The notes: generated by a model from the sequence alone, not told the origin. A stretch of 12,856 bases of DNA from Patescibacteria group bacterium UBA6899 (GCA_002451235.1 DKBN01000010.1:11333-24188), one strand, 5' to 3'; shown: positions 1 through 7,276, counted from the first letter of the stretch. Made by a program: numbers and translations.

Positions 1-2
1 CC

Positions 3-524
3 GAGGTCTGGGATTTCCGAGCCGGACTCATGAACCTTATTGCCGTGGCGACGTGCGCCTTCATGCTCTCTTGGAAGATCGAGCGGCGCGTCCCGAAGTT
101 CGGCTTGATCGCATCCGGGACCATCCTTTTCTTCGGCATACTGTCGCTTCTGACCGGCAACGAATTCTACATCATCATCAAGGATACGCTTTACGCTCTC
201 GCTTTCGGGTCCATGCTTCTCCTCGGTCTACTTTTCGGGCGTTCCTACCTCGAATCATTATTCGGTGATTTCTTCGCGGTGAGCGATGCGGGATGGCGTA
301 CCATCACGATCCGCTGGACGGTCTTTTTCTTCCTCCTTGCTCTCGGCAACGAGATCGCGCGCCGAATATTCGTTCCAGAGACCTGGGTCGTCTACAAGTT
401 CATCGCTGTGCTCGCTACATGGGTCTTCGGTTTCTATCAGTTCACGGTACTGCGGAAGGAACGACTTCCAGGGGCGACCAAATGGGGCTTTCGGATCAGG
501 GATCAGGTCGCCGAGGCCCAGTGA
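3..524 (+). CDS. yciB: YciB/IspZ-type inner membrane protein (septation protein A family), 5' truncated
   Basis: The frame is open to the left window edge, so the gene is cut at its 5' end; the first ATG inside the window (position 30) is probably internal. Family members are about 180 residues and the visible part from that ATG is 164. The match rests on the family's pattern of short hydrophobic helices and on landmarks I recognise: a GNE motif after a Phe-rich helix and an ETWVVYKF segment, like the STDTWVNFK region of YciB. Counting from the ATG at 30, membrane segments lie near residues 27-45, 53-70, 96-114 and 119-138. The family acts in the cytoplasmic membrane and is linked to cell division and envelope synthesis; its molecular role is unsettled. 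The gene ends in TGA, 73 bases before the helicase on the same strand, so the two may be co-transcribed. Confidence 0.8.
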   Translation, partial: EVWDFRAGLMNLIAVATCAFMLSWKIERRVPKFGLIASGTILFFGILSLLTGNEFYIIIKDTLYALAFGSMLLLGLLFGRSYLESLFGDFFAVSDAGWRTITIRWTVFFFLLALGNEIARRIFVPETWVVYKFIAVLATWVFGFYQFTVLRKERLPGATKWGFRIRDQVAEAQ

Positions 525-597
525 ATGTGCCATTGCTTCTGAGGAGGCCTTGAGGTAAGACGAGGAAAGTCGCACTTTTTGAGCAGAAAGGAGCCAT

Positions 598-2202
598 ATG
601 GCCCGAACCATTGCGCTTTCTAAGGCGCAAAAGATCTGGGAAGAGGTCTACACACTGGAGAAGATGGATCCAGGGGAATTCGCAAAACGCCGCGAATTCT
701 ATGAAGCGACCGCTGTTGAGCTCGCAGAGATGCTCATGACGGGGGAGAACGTGATCTGTACGCTCGGGACGGGAGGGGGGAAGACCATCATCGCGCTTTT
801 CCTTGTTCCGCTCGTCGGCATGAGGACGCTTTTCCTTGCCCCGACGCGCGCGCTGGTCCATCAGCATCTCATGTTCTACCAGCAAGAGATGGGAGGCCTG
901 CTTCCCGCGCGCCTCATCACAGGGAAGACTCCGAGGAAAGAGCGCATCTGGGATGATCCTCGTGAGGAGATCGTCTTCACTACCCCCGGCGCTTTCCTCT
1001 CGGAATACCAAGCAGGAAATGTTCATCCAGCCGATTTCGGTTTCCTGATCCTCGATGAAGCGCATAATGCACGTGGAGAGCACGCGTACTCTAGGATCGG
1101 CGACATCGCATGGGAGCATCAAAAACCGATCCTCGGGATCAGCGCGTCGATCGGAAAGAACGACGAGAAGATCATCGCTCTCTCTCGCAGGTTGCACATC
1201 TTCACGGTCGTTAGGAAGGAAGTGCGGCGTCCATTCGTCAGAACCACTCCGATCTTCATCTCGATGGACCCGAGACTCAGGGAGCTCGAAGAGCGGGAGA
1301 TCACGCCGCTCCACGATGCGTTGCGGGCCGATCTCGTACGTAAGCTGCTTGCAGGACGTATCACGCCTCCCAGAGAGACAAGCGGGATCATTCGTTCTCT
1401 GGAACTCGAGCGCATCAAACAGGCGATCGATAGGCTTCCGGAAGACACCGATGAGGAGAAGAGGGTCAGGGGCCGCTGCCGCTTCGCCCGTGCGCGGTAT
1501 GTCATGTTCGAACACGCGTATCGCACCCTCATGAGGGAAGGATATGCGCCTTTCCTTGTGTATGCGAAGAGTCTCACAGCTTCGAAGCAAAGTTCCCAAG
1601 TGAAAGATGCGCAGCAGATGGGACCTTCGAGATCGGCACTCGCGCTCGCCAGTGACATGCGATTCCGCCGCATGGTTGCGTTCGCACGGGCGCATATCAC
1701 AGAGCATCCCAAGCTAATTGCATTTCTGCGTTTCGCAGAGGCGGAAAGCAAGGCGGGGCGCAGGGTGATCGCGTTCTTTTCGCAGCGAGTGAGTGCTTCG
1801 TTCATCGCGCAGGAACTTGAAAAGCGTGGCGTCCCGTGCGGGGTCGCGTTCGGCGGAAAAGCGGAACGCGGGGAGACCGAACAGCGGATCCAAGAGCTTC
1901 GGGACGGAAAGTTCCTCGTTCTCCTCGCGACCTCGGTCATGCAGGAGGGGATCTCGGTCCCCGAGGTGTCAGCGGTCGCGCACTATTCGCTTCCCAACGA
2001 GTGGATCGAACGTTTGCAGAGGGACGGCCGGACTGCGCGCAGCAGGCCTGGCGAGGTGGTGTTATTCATCCTCGAACACTTCTTCGATACGCGAATGTTC
2101 TATTCGGTCATGGCATCCATCCGCAAGCACGAACGCGAGGAGCGTGAACGTAAACGGCATGACGGCGGAGAACTACCATATCAGCAATATTCGCTCTTTT
2201 AA
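598..2202 (+). CDS. Hef/FANCM-like SF2 DEAH helicase with C-terminal clamp-binding peptide
   Basis: A 534-residue superfamily 2 helicase. Motifs in order: Walker A GTGGGKT (57-63), motif Ia APTRALVHQ (81-89), DEAH (153-156), SAS (182-184), motif V around ATSVMQEGISVPEV (444-457) and arginine-finger motif QRDGRTAR (474-481). Between the two RecA domains (about 205-375) lies a long, charged helical insert of the kind seen in archaeal Hef, FANCM and Mph1, which remodel stalled replication forks. No ERCC4 nuclease domain follows: the protein ends soon after motif VI with a basic stretch (510-520) and the terminal pentapeptide QYSLF (530-534), close to the bacterial beta-clamp consensus QL[SD]LF. 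The start is set by AAAGGAG at 587-593, four bases before the ATG. It is probably cytosolic and acts in replication-coupled repair. The helicase family is clear from the motifs; the Hef-like grouping is my inference from the insert. Confidence 0.88.
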   Translation: MARTIALSKAQKIWEEVYTLEKMDPGEFAKRREFYEATAVELAEMLMTGENVICTLGTGGGKTIIALFLVPLVGMRTLFLAPTRALVHQHLMFYQQEMGGLLPARLITGKTPRKERIWDDPREEIVFTTPGAFLSEYQAGNVHPADFGFLILDEAHNARGEHAYSRIGDIAWEHQKPILGISASIGKNDEKIIALSRRLHIFTVVRKEVRRPFVRTTPIFISMDPRLRELEEREITPLHDALRADLVRKLLAGRITPPRETSGIIRSLELERIKQAIDRLPEDTDEEKRVRGRCRFARARYVMFEHAYRTLMREGYAPFLVYAKSLTASKQSSQVKDAQQMGPSRSALALASDMRFRRMVAFARAHITEHPKLIAFLRFAEAESKAGRRVIAFFSQRVSASFIAQELEKRGVPCGVAFGGKAERGETEQRIQELRDGKFLVLLATSVMQEGISVPEVSAVAHYSLPNEWIERLQRDGRTARSRPGEVVLFILEHFFDTRMFYSVMASIRKHEREERERKRHDGGELPYQQYSLF

Positions 2203-2205
2203 TTT

Positions 2206-2237
2206 GAGCGCAGGGGGCTTCCCTGCGCTCTTTCTCT
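2206..2237 (+). terminator. Rho-independent terminator after the helicase gene
   Basis: A perfect 10-bp stem (GAGCGCAGGG at 2206-2215, CCCTGCGCTC at 2221-2230) with a GGCTT loop is followed by TTTCTCT. It begins four bases after the helicase stop codon. Confidence 0.85.
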
Positions 2238-2304
2238 ACCAGGAAACTCGCGCTAATGACGGACAATCAGAGTCGGGAATGTCCCATTCGCACCCGGATA
2301 TCTT

Positions 2305-2348
2305 GGTAGAGAAAAACGAAAAGCCCCAAGCGGGGGCCTTTCTCTACC
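2305..2348 (-). terminator. Rho-independent terminator for the minus-strand DUF5666 gene, nested in a longer inverted repeat
   Basis: On the minus strand a GCCCC/GGGGC stem (core 2323-2337) is followed by TTTTCGTTTTT. It lies 19 to 62 bases past the stop codon at 2367. An outer 10-bp inverted repeat, GGTAGAGAAA at 2305-2314 and TTTCTCTACC at 2339-2348, encloses the core and could lengthen the hairpin. The same 10-mer TTTCTCTACC also forms the T-tract of the plus-strand terminator at 2231-2240. Confidence 0.75.
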
Positions 2349-2366
2349 GAGTTTATAAGAGACGGA

Positions 2367-3041
2367 TCATTTTGGGATCGAGAGGTCTCGGAAGATCGAC
2401 GCCGAAACGGTCGAGCTTGAGACCGGCCCCCATATACGCACCGTGTCGCCATTTTGCACCTTGCTAAAGTCGAGAGTAAGCCAGCTCTTCTGGAGGATCT
2501 TCGCACCAGAGGCGATGGTGACGGAGTAGGTTGCGTTCCCAGAGGTCGTGAGCGTGAATGATTGTCTGGAGAGGTCACCCAGAGTTCCCTCGAGATCCCG
2601 AGGCGTTCCGGACTTGATCTCTTCTTTTACCGCCTGGACGTCCCGTCTGATCTCCTGGTTCGTCTCCTTGCGCTCCGTCCAGTCACGCACCAAGCTCGCC
2701 GTGATGGTCCAATTCGCGCTTTGGTCGACGGTACCTTGGATGCCGACGAAATCGCCTTGCTGGAAGCTCGAAAGAGCCACTCCTTTCGGCATTACGGACG
2801 CGGTCGTCGGGACGTTCACGGTCCAGGTGCCGCCTCAGCCTTTCACTGTGAGCGAGTTGGCGGTGACCGAGTCGACGGTTCCGCGCAAGAGCACTTGACC
2901 CTGCGAACCAATCTCGAGCACCATCGGTTGCGACGGCGCGGATGTGGTCGTCGGTGCGGCCGTTCCTGTCTGCGCTAACGCGATACCACTTGCCATGAGA
3001 AATCCTATCGTCCCCACTGCTAATACTGCATTTCTCTTCAT
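2367..3041 (-). pseudogene. Secreted DUF5666-type protein interrupted by an in-frame TGA
   Basis: Two open segments in the same frame (3041-2835 and 2819-2367) are separated only by a TGA at 2835-2837 and five codons. Together they give about 224 residues. The first part starts with a good signal peptide: basic start MKRN, a hydrophobic core, and a likely cleavage site after ALA near residue 23. The sequence around the stop, LTVKG-stop-GGTWTVNV, continues a DUF5666-like beta-strand pattern (GTVDSVTANSLTV, then GTWTVNV), so the stop falls inside a domain and not at its edge. A second, similar repeat follows (QSFTLTTSGNATYSVTIASG). A Trp codon (TGG) at this place would need one base change. The gene itself ends in TGA, so UGA is not generally a sense codon here. 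It could be a true nonsense mutation, a read-through site or a sequencing error. An AGAGGG element at 3054-3059 is a rather distant ribosome binding site. Confidence 0.75.
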
Positions 3042-3172
3042 ATGTAACGATTACCCTCTAATATCTTCCAAAAAGTACTACGTTCGGGCATACACATATA
3101 TGACCATACTGAAGGGTCATCCTCCTTCAAGCACTCGACCCACACATGGGGTCCTCTCTTTTTTGTTTTCAT
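3038..3172 (-). CDS. Small 44-codon reading frame overlapping the DUF5666 gene start (possible leader peptide)
   Basis: The frame starts at ATG 3170-3172 and ends with TGA at 3038-3040, overlapping the ATG of the DUF5666 gene (3039-3041) as ATGA, the usual arrangement for translational coupling. The 44-residue product is charged and rich in aromatics, with four Trp, no signal peptide and no membrane segment; I recognise no family. The candidate ribosome binding site of the DUF5666 gene lies inside this frame. Upstream is an AGAGGGGG stretch, 12 bases from the ATG, and a TATATA stretch abutting it. Two short hairpins lie within the frame (GACCC/GGGTC at 3137-3153, ATGACC/GGTCAT at 3100-3120), so it may be a regulatory leader and not a functional protein. 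It could also be chance. Confidence 0.4.
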   Translation of the reverse strand: MKTKKRGPHVWVECLKEDDPSVWSYMCMPERSTFWKILEGNRYI

Positions 3173-3198
3173 ATATATGGCGATCCCCCTCTCTGCAG

Positions 3199-3651
3199 TT
3201 ACACCCGCGGGGCGGCATGTTCCCGTAGCGCTGACAGGAGTTTCCAGGCGTGCGCCAAGATGGGCGGGATGATCATCATCTGAAGGATCGGAACGAGCCC
3301 GACACCAAGAAAGGGAACGATGGGCATAAACTGGCCGTACGCCCATCTTCCTGTCGCGATCGCGGAATGCTCGACGATGATCGCAAGCGCGGAACCTGAA
3401 ATGACCATGAGACAGATTCTTGTCCCGTGACCCACATATCGCGAGAAGACGAGCGCATCGAGTGTAAGGAGAAATGCGACCATGATCACGTCTCCCGCAC
3501 TTGCCTTTACGTGCACGAATAGGAAATCGAGGAAGCCTGTCGTGTGTGGTATGAAGAGGAACGATTGGAGGGATTCCCAGAATAAATTTAGCGCGAATAC
3601 TAGAACAAGGATATGGAGAACGGATCGCATCGAGCACTTCATACCGCTCAA
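3199..3651 (-). CDS. Conserved-looking four-helix membrane protein
   Basis: A 150-residue hydrophobic protein with likely membrane helices near 11-28, 54-72, 80-98 and 111-137. The C-terminal half has an uncharged run with a GRWAYGQFMPIVP segment followed by GLVPILQM, a pattern that looks like a family signature, but I cannot name the family. Its start overlaps the stop of the upstream M23 peptidase gene as ATGA (3648-3651), so the two are translationally coupled and probably work together at the cell envelope. The ATGA overlap decides the start; internal ATGs at codons 4 and 8 are alternatives. The gene ends in TAA, 26 bases before the 44-codon frame. Confidence 0.75.
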   Translation of the reverse strand: MSGMKCSMRSVLHILVLVFALNLFWESLQSFLFIPHTTGFLDFLFVHVKASAGDVIMVAFLLTLDALVFSRYVGHGTRICLMVISGSALAIIVEHSAIATGRWAYGQFMPIVPFLGVGLVPILQMMIIPPILAHAWKLLSALREHAAPRV

Positions 3652-4601
3652 TATCCTTGAAGCGCCTTCAGGCGTTCTTGTAATACCGCGATCTGTTGCC
3701 GCAATTGTGCGATCAAGAGCGCCTTCTTTTCTGCGTCGTTGTAGAAGGGAATATAGTCGTTCGGGTCCCAGGTCCCGAGATCGGTATTGAGCGCGCGGCG
3801 GGTCAGTAGATCGACGGCGCCTGTCTCCGGGATCCTCTTTTTCTTCTGATAGTTCACTAGCGCGTCGCGCGTGATCGGGCCGAAATATGCTGTCGCGGAG
3901 GGATAAGTGAAATATCCGAGAGATTTCAAGATGAGCTGAAGCTGCCGCACCTCGGAGGATTCGTTCCCCATGTTCAATTCCTTTGAGAAGATGTATCTGA
4001 GTTGCGCTTTACGCTCCTCGAACGTGGGTTCGACGACGTTGGTGCGAGGGGCGTTCGCGGAGACGCCCTTACCTCCGGATGCTGCGACGAGTGAAGGGAA
4101 TGGATCAACGACCTGGTTGTTCGGATCATGGATCTCGAAGTGTAGGTGCGACACTGTTTCCTCCGCGTTCCCACTATCCCCAACCCAGCCGATCGGCTCA
4201 CCTCTAGAGACCCGTGCCCCACGCACCACTCCGGGCATATAGGCATGTTCTGGACCACCAAGTCCGTCGTCCGTGCCGGGGTTGTCGTTATTCACATGGA
4301 GATAGTCATATCGCCATCCCTGGTCGTCCTGGAGCTCTATTTCGTACCCCCAGGGGGCCTCCGGTATTGCGACGAAAGAGACAACGCCATCGACGGCAGC
4401 CAAAAGCGGCGTCATCTTCGGCGCGATGATATCGTTTCCTTGGTGCTTGCGCGTTCCCCCCCCGCGCGGTTCGAGAAAATCATCACGGTATGTGAAATTA
4501 TCCTTCACCGGAAAAACGATATCGCGTACGACATCCGCCGAGGCAAAAAGTGGTGCGGATAAGAAGAATGCGGAAAGGATGGCGTAGGCGATGCGAGGCA
4601 T
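3648..4601 (-). CDS. Secreted M23-family zinc endopeptidase with peptidoglycan-binding domain
   Basis: A 317-residue protein from ATG 4599-4601. The frame is open 46 codons further upstream, but those overlap the GH13 gene, and this start puts a signal peptide at the very N terminus (cleavage likely after ASA near residue 22). The LytM/M23 fold follows: KHQGND supplies zinc ligands H53 and D57, H102 lies in a YLHV segment, and SHLHFEI gives H152 and zinc ligand H154. Residues 205-272 form a peptidoglycan-binding type-1 domain (VRQLQLILKSLGYF, then YFGPITRDALVNYQ). The last 30 residues are a heptad-like coiled coil. All catalytic residues are present, so it is probably an active wall hydrolase cutting cross-links outside the membrane. 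It forms a coupled pair with the four-helix membrane protein downstream. It has no Shine-Dalgarno but a strong -10 box close upstream. Confidence 0.9.
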   Translation of the reverse strand: MPRIAYAILSAFFLSAPLFASADVVRDIVFPVKDNFTYRDDFLEPRGGGTRKHQGNDIIAPKMTPLLAAVDGVVSFVAIPEAPWGYEIELQDDQGWRYDYLHVNNDNPGTDDGLGGPEHAYMPGVVRGARVSRGEPIGWVGDSGNAEETVSHLHFEIHDPNNQVVDPFPSLVAASGGKGVSANAPRTNVVEPTFEERKAQLRYIFSKELNMGNESSEVRQLQLILKSLGYFTYPSATAYFGPITRDALVNYQKKKRIPETGAVDLLTRRALNTDLGTWDPNDYIPFYNDAEKKALLIAQLRQQIAVLQERLKALQGY

Positions 4602-4620
4602 ACTCAGTTTCGGTCCCACG

Positions 4621-4629
4621 ATTATACCA
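4621..4629 (-). promoter_or_regulatory. Extended -10 promoter element of the M23 peptidase gene
   Basis: The minus strand reads TGGTATAAT, a perfect extended -10 box, 19 bases before the start codon at 4601. Transcription would begin near 4614, giving a leader of about a dozen bases without a Shine-Dalgarno. I see no good -35 box at the expected distance, which an extended -10 can tolerate. Confidence 0.6.
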
Positions 4630-4665
4630 ACGTAGCAAGAAAGCGTCTTTGATCCCCCGATCGCG

Positions 4666-5970
4666 TCATTTTCCGTGATACGCTCGGACGATTCCGCGCA
4701 TGAACGAAAGTAGCGACGACCCATCATTCTCTTGCTCATTTACGGTATCCCAATCGATCCGCTTACGACAATAAAGACGAGTATCGAGGGGTGGGACCTC
4801 GAAATGCTCATCGACCGAGCCGAGTTCATCGCCGAAGTAGATGACAGGCGACCCGGTCGCAGCGAACAGAGAGCGGAACGCTTCACGGATGCGCTCTTGA
4901 TCCTCTTTAAGCATACTTGCGAGGCGCGATGCAATGCCGGTGCCGAACCGGCGGGTCTCATTCGGGTCGAATGTGCGGAAAAGGAGTTCGCGTTCATCAT
5001 CCTCGAGGCGATGGAGCGATAGGTCATCGTGGTTGCGCAAGAATGCAGCCCACTGCGTGTTCTCTGGGATATCTGCCCGCTCAGCCTCGTGGCGCATGAT
5101 GGCGAGCGGGTCTCCCGATGCTAAGGCGAGAAAGATATTGCGCGAAAGATAGAAATCATAGACCAAGTGGCATTCATCGCCAGTGCCAAAATATTCCTTC
5201 GCGGTCTTATATCTCTCGTTCACCTCTCCAATGAGGATTATGTTCGGGTCTTTCTGGCCGAGGCGCGCGCGGAGACGTTTGATGATCTCGTGCGTCTCAG
5301 GAAGATGCTGACAGCGTGTCCCTTCGCGTTTCACGAGATGCGATACGGCGTCGAGGCGAAATCCGCTTGCGCCGCGGTCGAGCCAAAAGTCCATGATCGC
5401 CGCCATCTCGTCAAAGATCGCAGGCTCGTCCCAATTGAGGTCTGCTTGTTCGGGATAGAAAGTGCTGTAATGATATGCATTTGCCTCCTCCTGCCAGATC
5501 CAGTTCGAGGGTTTCAGGTGATAGAAAGGATTGGTCGCCAAAGGGAATTCCTCCCCGGTCTCGCTCCAAAGGAAATATCGTCGCTTCGGCCCGGCGGGAT
5601 CGCGCAGTGCCTCCTTGAACCAAGGGTGCGCCGTAGATACGTGATTGAGAATGAGATCGATGACGACCCTGATGCCGCGTTGTTTTGCCGCGGCGATGAA
5701 CTCTATCGCGTCGTCGATCGAGCCGAGTTCGGGCCGCACCGAACAGTGGTCGACGATATCGTATCCCTGGTCGATGCCGCCGGAGAGGGAGAAGGGAAGA
5801 AGGTGAATGCAATCAACACCGAGTTTCTCGAGATAGTCGAGGCGCTCAGTCGCTCCCTTGAAGTCTCCGCCGAAGCGGTCAACGTACATCTCATAGAACA
5901 CTGCGCGAGTCCACCAGTACGGTCCGTTTCCCTCGGTCCTTTGTACCTCAGGTTCTATTAGGTCGTTCAT
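4666..5970 (-). CDS. GH13 alpha-amylase-family enzyme, trehalose-synthase-like, lacking the C-terminal beta domain
   Basis: A 434-residue cytosolic TIM-barrel glycosidase or transglycosidase. The four GH13 regions are intact: region I DLILNH (105-110), region II GFRLDA with nucleophile D207, region III LIGEV with acid/base E249, and region IV FLRNHD with D315. The segment after region IV (RNHDDLSLHRLEDDEREL, then a TGSPVIYFGDELG stretch ending at 384) resembles trehalose synthase (GH13 subfamily 16), which interconverts maltose and trehalose; other alpha-glucosidases remain possible. Trehalose synthases are usually about 550 residues with a C-terminal beta-sandwich; here the protein stops about 50 residues after the last barrel landmark. 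The DNA past the stop does not encode the missing part in that frame, so this looks like a short form and not a frameshift. There is no signal peptide. A GH1 gene lies just upstream on the same strand (70-base gap). Confidence 0.88.
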   Translation of the reverse strand: MNDLIEPEVQRTEGNGPYWWTRAVFYEMYVDRFGGDFKGATERLDYLEKLGVDCIHLLPFSLSGGIDQGYDIVDHCSVRPELGSIDDAIEFIAAAKQRGIRVVIDLILNHVSTAHPWFKEALRDPAGPKRRYFLWSETGEEFPLATNPFYHLKPSNWIWQEEANAYHYSTFYPEQADLNWDEPAIFDEMAAIMDFWLDRGASGFRLDAVSHLVKREGTRCQHLPETHEIIKRLRARLGQKDPNIILIGEVNERYKTAKEYFGTGDECHLVYDFYLSRNIFLALASGDPLAIMRHEAERADIPENTQWAAFLRNHDDLSLHRLEDDERELLFRTFDPNETRRFGTGIASRLASMLKEDQERIREAFRSLFAATGSPVIYFGDELGSVDEHFEVPPLDTRLYCRKRIDWDTVNEQENDGSSLLSFMRGIVRAYHGK

Positions 5971-5976
5971 CTTGGC

Positions 5977-5984
5977 ATTGTAGC
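5977..5984 (-). promoter_or_regulatory. Extended -10 promoter of the GH13 gene, placed for a leaderless mRNA
   Basis: The minus strand reads TGCTACAAT with only six bases between the hexamer (5977-5982) and the ATG at 5970. Transcription starting seven bases downstream of the hexamer would begin at the start codon itself. No Shine-Dalgarno is present. Confidence 0.5.
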
Positions 5985-6000
5985 AACCTTCGTTGTGTTG

Positions 6001-6009
6001 TTATGCACA
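6001..6009 (+). other. Isolated perfect DnaA-box sequence upstream of the GH13 gene
   Basis: TTATGCACA matches the DnaA consensus TTATNCACA exactly. It lies about 30-39 bases upstream of the GH13 start codon, around where a -35 element would be. A single 9-mer can occur by chance, so binding is only a possibility. Confidence 0.25.
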
Positions 6010-6040
6010 AGCTCGATCTCGCAAACGGACCCCCGCCCCC

Positions 6041-7276
6041 TTATGGCTCGAGTGTAAGGATGCAAGTACGGCAGATCTCCGCATATTGGTGGGCGCTTTT
6101 TCGTACCCGCCGCGCAAGTCCGTGCTCACGGTCGATCTCGATCAGGCCGAAGCGCGGCCAGAAACCCTCTTCCCACTCGAAATTGTCGGTCAGCGACCAG
6201 TAGAGGTAGCCGCGCACGTCCGCCCCGCGCGCGATGGCGCGATGTACGTGATAAAGATGTTCCGTGATGAAATGCCCGCGCTTCGCGTCAGAGGCATCCG
6301 CGATCCCATTCTCAAGGACGTAGATCGGTTTCTTATATCGTTTGAGTCGCAGGAGTATTCGAGCGATCCCTTCCGGGTGGATCCCCCAACGTCGGTCCGA
6401 CTCCTCATGGTGACTCTTACTATGCTTGCGCTGGCCGAAAAGGCCGATGTGGTGATGAATATAATAGTTCACTCCGATGTAGTCGCAGTGATCGATAGTA
6501 TGCCGCAAGACATATTCGTTCGCGAGATAGTTCGCGATGCGGACGACGGTCTTCCCGAAATAACCGTGCGGTCGGAGGTCGGTCAAGTTGAACGCCATGC
6601 TCACCGGTTTCTCTAAATGGTCCTGGATGTATTCCGCGAGCAAGTTGTGCGAATGGATGAGGTTCCCGAGCACGACCCATGCCGCACGATAGCTTCTCAC
6701 CTGTGGCGGGTGGAGAGCGATGGCATATCCTTGTATGGCGTACAGTTCGGGTTCGTTGATGGTGACGAAGAAGTCGACCCAGGGCGCGAGCCGTTTCGCG
6801 GTGACGCGCGCGTAATGGAGAAAATGGGTGATATTCTCCTTGTGGGCGAACCCTCCTTTTTTCGCGAACCACAGGGGAACCGTATAGTGGTGAAGCGTCA
6901 GAAAAATGGTGAATCCGTGGGCTTTTGCGGCGCGCAACATCGCTTCATAATGTGCGAGCGCTTCGTCGTTGAATATCCCTTCTTTTGGCTCTATGCGCGC
7001 CCATTCGACAGAGAGACGAATAGCCCGAAGATGGAGACTCGCGGCGAGCGCGAAGTCTTCCTCGTAACGTCGGTAGAAATCGCACGCGATGCCGCTTTGA
7101 TACTCCGCGGGGTCAAGGTCTTTGTCCTTGAGATACTTCGTTCGCCTCGCGCCATGCTCCCATATCCACCAATCGGTGTTCTCGTTCCCGCCCTCACTCT
7201 GATACGAGCTCGTAGCTGCGCCGAAGAGGAATCCTTCGGGGAATGAGATCTGCCGCTTGAGTATTCTGGGTGCCAT
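6041..7276 (-). CDS. GH1-family beta-glycosidase
   Basis: A 411-residue glycoside hydrolase family 1 enzyme (beta-glucosidase/beta-galactosidase type) that releases terminal sugars from beta-linked glycosides with retention. Landmarks in order: N-terminal signature FLFGAATSSYQSEG (16-29), LTLHHYTVPLW with the substrate-binding His near 130, TINEPE with acid/base E175, YVLENGIAD with nucleophile E322, and GYLYWSLTDNFEW (356-368). It is a little shorter than the usual 440-480 residues, but all key residues are present. The HHYTVPLW form is like archaeal and thermophile beta-glycosidases. There is no signal peptide, so it should act in the cytosol on imported or internal sugars. The start has GAGGG at 7283-7287, six bases upstream, but also a TATACT -10 box at 7288-7293, so transcription may begin after the ribosome site. 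With GH13 it forms the only carbohydrate-metabolism pair in the window. Confidence 0.93.
   Translation of the reverse strand: MAPRILKRQISFPEGFLFGAATSSYQSEGGNENTDWWIWEHGARRTKYLKDKDLDPAEYQSGIACDFYRRYEEDFALAASLHLRAIRLSVEWARIEPKEGIFNDEALAHYEAMLRAAKAHGFTIFLTLHHYTVPLWFAKKGGFAHKENITHFLHYARVTAKRLAPWVDFFVTINEPELYAIQGYAIALHPPQVRSYRAAWVVLGNLIHSHNLLAEYIQDHLEKPVSMAFNLTDLRPHGYFGKTVVRIANYLANEYVLRHTIDHCDYIGVNYYIHHHIGLFGQRKHSKSHHEESDRRWGIHPEGIARILLRLKRYKKPIYVLENGIADASDAKRGHFITEHLYHVHRAIARGADVRGYLYWSLTDNFEWEEGFWPRFGLIEIDREHGLARRVRKSAHQYAEICRTCILTLEP

Noticed and set aside
562..571. GAGGAAAGTC, similar to a conserved element of RNase P RNA.
   Set aside because: The gap between yciB and the helicase is only 73 bases, too short for RNase P RNA, and no other conserved element is present.
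2367..3041. Recoded UGA (Gly as in SR1/Gracilibacteria, or Trp) to explain the interrupted DUF5666 gene.
   Set aside because: UGA is a working stop in yciB, the M23 gene (inside an ATGA overlap) and at the end of this same gene; GC content is also unlike the usual low-GC recoding lineages.
3137..3169. A plus-strand terminator-like hairpin (GACCC/GGGTC followed by CTCTCTTTTTTGTTTT).
   Set aside because: No plus-strand gene ends here; the T-run is the complement of the A/Lys-rich start of the 44-codon minus-strand frame.
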